This document shows positions 5,764-7,120 of a stretch of 7,120 nt of DNA, in pieces (within the stretch, counting starts at the first letter, position 1; the number at the start of each line of letters is the position of its first letter). Source of the DNA: an uncultured Ruminococcus sp. (GTDB lineage: Bacteria; Bacillota; Clostridia; Oscillospirales; Acutalibacteraceae); contig CACYDK010000116.1 of NCBI GenBank assembly GCA_902773155.1, positions 1 to 7,120 on the forward strand, written 5' to 3'. The translations under genes were made by a program, and so were the position numbers. The notes under the pieces were generated by a model. It was not told the origin of the DNA, made no database searches, and saw only the letters and a program-made list of their open reading frames with translations.

Positions 5764-6594
5764 ATGAAGGATATCATTAAATTTGACGATAAAGTAATAG
5801 ACAATATAATCAATGCGGCCTGGGGGCTCTTGGGATGTGCGATAATCATCACATTAGGCTTGTTGACGACCCATTTTCTGGTTCGCATTTTCAAAAAATC
5901 TCTCGATAAAACAAAAATTGATCCATCGCTTGTATTATTCTTTTCAAAATGCTTACGGATAGTCTGCTACGTGATAATCACCATAAGCGCGCTGTCGGAA
6001 ATCGGTATCTCGACCACGGGAATCATCGCGGGCTTCTCGGCGGCTGCGGCGGCGTTTGCCTTAGCCTTAAAGGACAATCTATCCGATATTGCCGGCGGAG
6101 TAGTGATACTTTTTTCACGCCCCTTTGTCACGGGAGATTTTGTGGAGTTTGATAATTACAAGGGCTATGTTGAAAAGATCGACCTTATGCATACTTACAT
6201 AACTACCTACGACAACACCTCCGTCGTTATCCCCAACAGCAAGGTCACGTCAAATAAGATAAATAACTACACTTCAAATCCCGTAGTCAGAGTTCAGGTT
6301 TTTGTCCCCATCGGTTATAACGACGACCTGGACAAGGCCAAGGAGATAATTCTCGGCACGATGAAACGCGCGGACAAGCTCGTTCTGGAAAACCACGAAC
6401 CTGTTGTAAGGCTGGAGCGCTTTCTGGACAGCTCGCTTGAGGTTATTGCAAGATGCTGGACGAATTTTGAGAATTACTGGGAGGTTTATTACTTCCTGAC
6501 CGAGAATATTAAGAAGGATCTTGAGAAAAACGGCATTTATATTCCTTTCAATCAGCTCGATGTTCATCTCGATAATAATTCTATAGTAGAATAA
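5764..6594 (+). CDS. mscS: MscS-family small-conductance mechanosensitive channel
   Basis: From the ATG at 5764 the protein has 276 residues, close to the 286 of E. coli MscS. Three hydrophobic segments are visible, at about 18-40, 57-79 and 85-118. The third is the pore helix with the family motif around FALALKDNLSDIAGGVVILF at 98-117, ending in RPF (119-121). The beta domain follows (GDFVEF at 124-129, YITTYDNTSVVIPNSKV at 145-161, INNYT at 166-170), then the alpha/beta cage ending in FNQLDVHLD at 262-270, like FPYPQMDV of MscS. Such channels form membrane heptamers that open under tension to release solutes after osmotic downshock. Aligned to MscS, Leu109 is kept (Leu100), but the other seal residue, Leu105, is Ala96 in an Ala-rich run. 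It has its own promoter and follows the protease terminator, so it is monocistronic; no convincing terminator follows. Confidence 0.94.
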   Translation: MKDIIKFDDKVIDNIINAAWGLLGCAIIITLGLLTTHFLVRIFKKSLDKTKIDPSLVLFFSKCLRIVCYVIITISALSEIGISTTGIIAGFSAAAAAFALALKDNLSDIAGGVVILFSRPFVTGDFVEFDNYKGYVEKIDLMHTYITTYDNTSVVIPNSKVTSNKINNYTSNPVVRVQVFVPIGYNDDLDKAKEIILGTMKRADKLVLENHEPVVRLERFLDSSLEVIARCWTNFENYWEVYYFLTENIKKDLEKNGIYIPFNQLDVHLDNNSIVE

Positions 6595-6665
6595 TAATTC
6601 TGATTTTAGTTATTATATACAATTTAGTACGATTACTTTTGTGAATAAACACCATAAAGATTTCC

Positions 6666-6694
6666 TTGAAAATCACAAGATATTGTGGTATGAT
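6666..6694 (+). promoter_or_regulatory. Promoter of the anaerobic RNR-like small gene
   Basis: TTGAAA (6666-6671), a 17-nt spacer and TATGAT (6689-6694), preceded by TGG as an extended -10, form a good sigma-A promoter. Transcription would start near 6701, leaving a leader of about 78 nt. The spacer contains a palindrome resembling the NrdR box. Confidence 0.72.
6673..6688 (+). promoter_or_regulatory. NrdR-box-like operator between -35 and -10
   Basis: The sequence TCACAAGATATTGTGG contains the palindrome CACAA-GATA-TTGTG (6674-6687). Compared with the NrdR-box consensus as I recall it (aCaCwAtATaTwGtgt), 13 of 16 positions agree and the mismatches are at the two ends and one centre base. 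NrdR is the nucleotide-sensing repressor of ribonucleotide reductase genes, and its boxes usually overlap the promoter, as here. A degenerate partner lies at 6704-6719, exactly 31 bp further on, with only its left half (CCACAAAAT) conserved. Confidence 0.65.
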
Positions 6695-6765
6695 ACTTAT
6701 GTTCCACAAAATGAGCATTGGATTTGTGTGTGAAATGTTTGAATATAAAGATTTAGAATGATTGA

Positions 6766-6773
6766 AAGGAAGG
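6766..6773 (+). promoter_or_regulatory. Ribosome binding site fixing the start of the RNR-like gene
   Basis: AAGGAAGG lies 5 nt before the ATG at 6779-6781. The in-frame ATG at 6758 lies before this site and has no ribosome binding site of its own, so the shorter reading is preferred. Confidence 0.78.
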
Positions 6774-6778
6774 TCGTT

Positions 6779-7075
6779 ATGGACATTAAAGTAATTGGCG
6801 GCGAGATGAGCCGCAAGGAAATCGACGCGTATATCGCGCAGATCAAAAAGGAAAATCCCGATAAGGAGTTCAAGTCCTTTGAGTTTACGGTAGACGGCGA
6901 GTATGTAGACGTAAATTACACCTACGATATGGTTCCCTTTGAGAGGATCAGAAGAATCACCGGTTATCTTGTAGGAACTCTTGACCGTTTCAATAACGCT
7001 AAGCGTTCAGAGGTTGAGGACAGAGTAAAGCACGGCATCGGCGAGTGCTCCTGCTCCCTCGAGGATATAGCCTGA
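6779..7075 (+). CDS. Small protein resembling the C-terminal part of anaerobic ribonucleotide reductase
   Basis: The 98-residue product contains RIRRITGYLVG at 56-66 followed by DRFNNAKRSEVEDRVKH at 69-85. This resembles the C-terminal end of anaerobic ribonucleoside-triphosphate reductase NrdD (pattern RVTGY..P...WN.GK..E..DR), and I recall short clostridial proteins of this type carrying an anaerobic reductase label. Full NrdD is many times longer and has the glycyl-radical loop and a four-Cys zinc site. Here there is no glycyl-radical motif and only two cysteines (Cys90 and Cys92 in GECSCS), so it cannot be the enzyme itself. The N-terminal half (VIGGEMSRKEIDAYI at 5-19, VDGEYVDVNY at 38-47) is unfamiliar. 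The NrdR-like operator in its promoter supports a role in deoxynucleotide metabolism, perhaps as an accessory or regulatory partner; that role is inference. A terminator follows, so it appears monocistronic. Confidence 0.72.
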   Translation: MDIKVIGGEMSRKEIDAYIAQIKKENPDKEFKSFEFTVDGEYVDVNYTYDMVPFERIRRITGYLVGTLDRFNNAKRSEVEDRVKHGIGECSCSLEDIA

Positions 7076-7086
7076 AAGTAAGCTTT

Positions 7087-7117
7087 AAGCGCTGTCTTGT
7101 GACGGCGCTTTTGTTTT
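7087..7117 (+). terminator. Intrinsic terminator after the RNR-like gene
   Basis: AAGCGCTGTC (7087-7096) pairs with GACGGCGCTT (7101-7110) around a TTGT loop, with one T-G wobble in a 10-bp stem. The T-rich tail TTGTTTT follows. It lies 11 nt after the stop codon, near the right edge of the window. Confidence 0.85.
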
Positions 7118-7120
7118 GCC

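Noticed and set aside
6591..6616. Hairpin ATAATAA / TTATTAT after mscS as a terminator
   Set aside because: The stem is 7 bp of A-T only with a 12-nt loop and no T-tract, too weak to call.
6718..6749. Second promoter in the leader of the RNR-like gene (TTGGAT ... GAATAT or TATAAA)
   Set aside because: The -10 is poor at 17-nt spacing and the better TATAAA is at 20 nt. The promoter at 6666-6694 is clearly superior.
6701..6778. Riboswitch in the 78-nt leader of the RNR-like gene
   Set aside because: I found no stable hairpin or conserved aptamer-like element; the region is A/T-rich and looks unstructured.

Overview
The window looks like a chromosomal piece of an anaerobic, spore-forming, Gram-positive gut or rumen bacterium of the class Clostridia, most likely Ruminococcus-like (Oscillospiraceae). 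Three things point there: a gpr-spoIIP sporulation pair, a secreted papain-type protease ending in a type I dockerin (the docking module of cellulosome or amylosome enzymes), and a small protein resembling the C-terminal part of anaerobic ribonucleotide reductase under a probable NrdR operator. Species cannot be named from this sequence. No mobile elements, CRISPR arrays, rRNA or tRNA genes were seen.

Layout. The left 3.9 kb is read leftward. From right to left it holds gpr (spore protease, 3024-3908), spoIIP (1885-2973), a membrane protein with a Thr/Glu/Pro repeat (1209-1835), a DusB-type tRNA-dihydrouridine synthase (240-1208) and the 5' end of glyA (1-203, cut by the window edge). gpr-spoIIP is the classic forespore/engulfment pair and carries candidate forespore-sigma and sigma-E promoters. 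A separate housekeeping-type promoter inside the 3' end of spoIIP probably starts the repeat protein-dus-glyA unit. The stop codon of the repeat-protein gene abuts the ATG of dus.

From about 3970 rightward everything is on the plus strand, and each gene looks monocistronic with its own promoter. They are the dockerin-bearing cysteine protease (4062-5639, followed by a strong terminator), an MscS-type mechanosensitive channel (5764-6594) and the anaerobic ribonucleotide reductase-like small protein (6779-7075, followed by a terminator). All three promoters have a 17-bp spacer and near-consensus -10 boxes.

The genes do not form one pathway. They are sporulation, translation and one-carbon housekeeping, extracellular protein digestion or complex assembly, osmotic safety and deoxynucleotide supply side by side. 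The points most worth following are the NrdR-box-like operator in front of the last gene, the dockerin protease with its shortened Gln-Cys loop and identical recognition residues in both dockerin repeats, and the uncharacterised repeat/TM protein coupled to dus. Four longest-ORF starts were judged wrong or non-ATG: gpr, mscS and the last gene are moved to an internal ATG with a better ribosome binding site, and spoIIP uses TTG.
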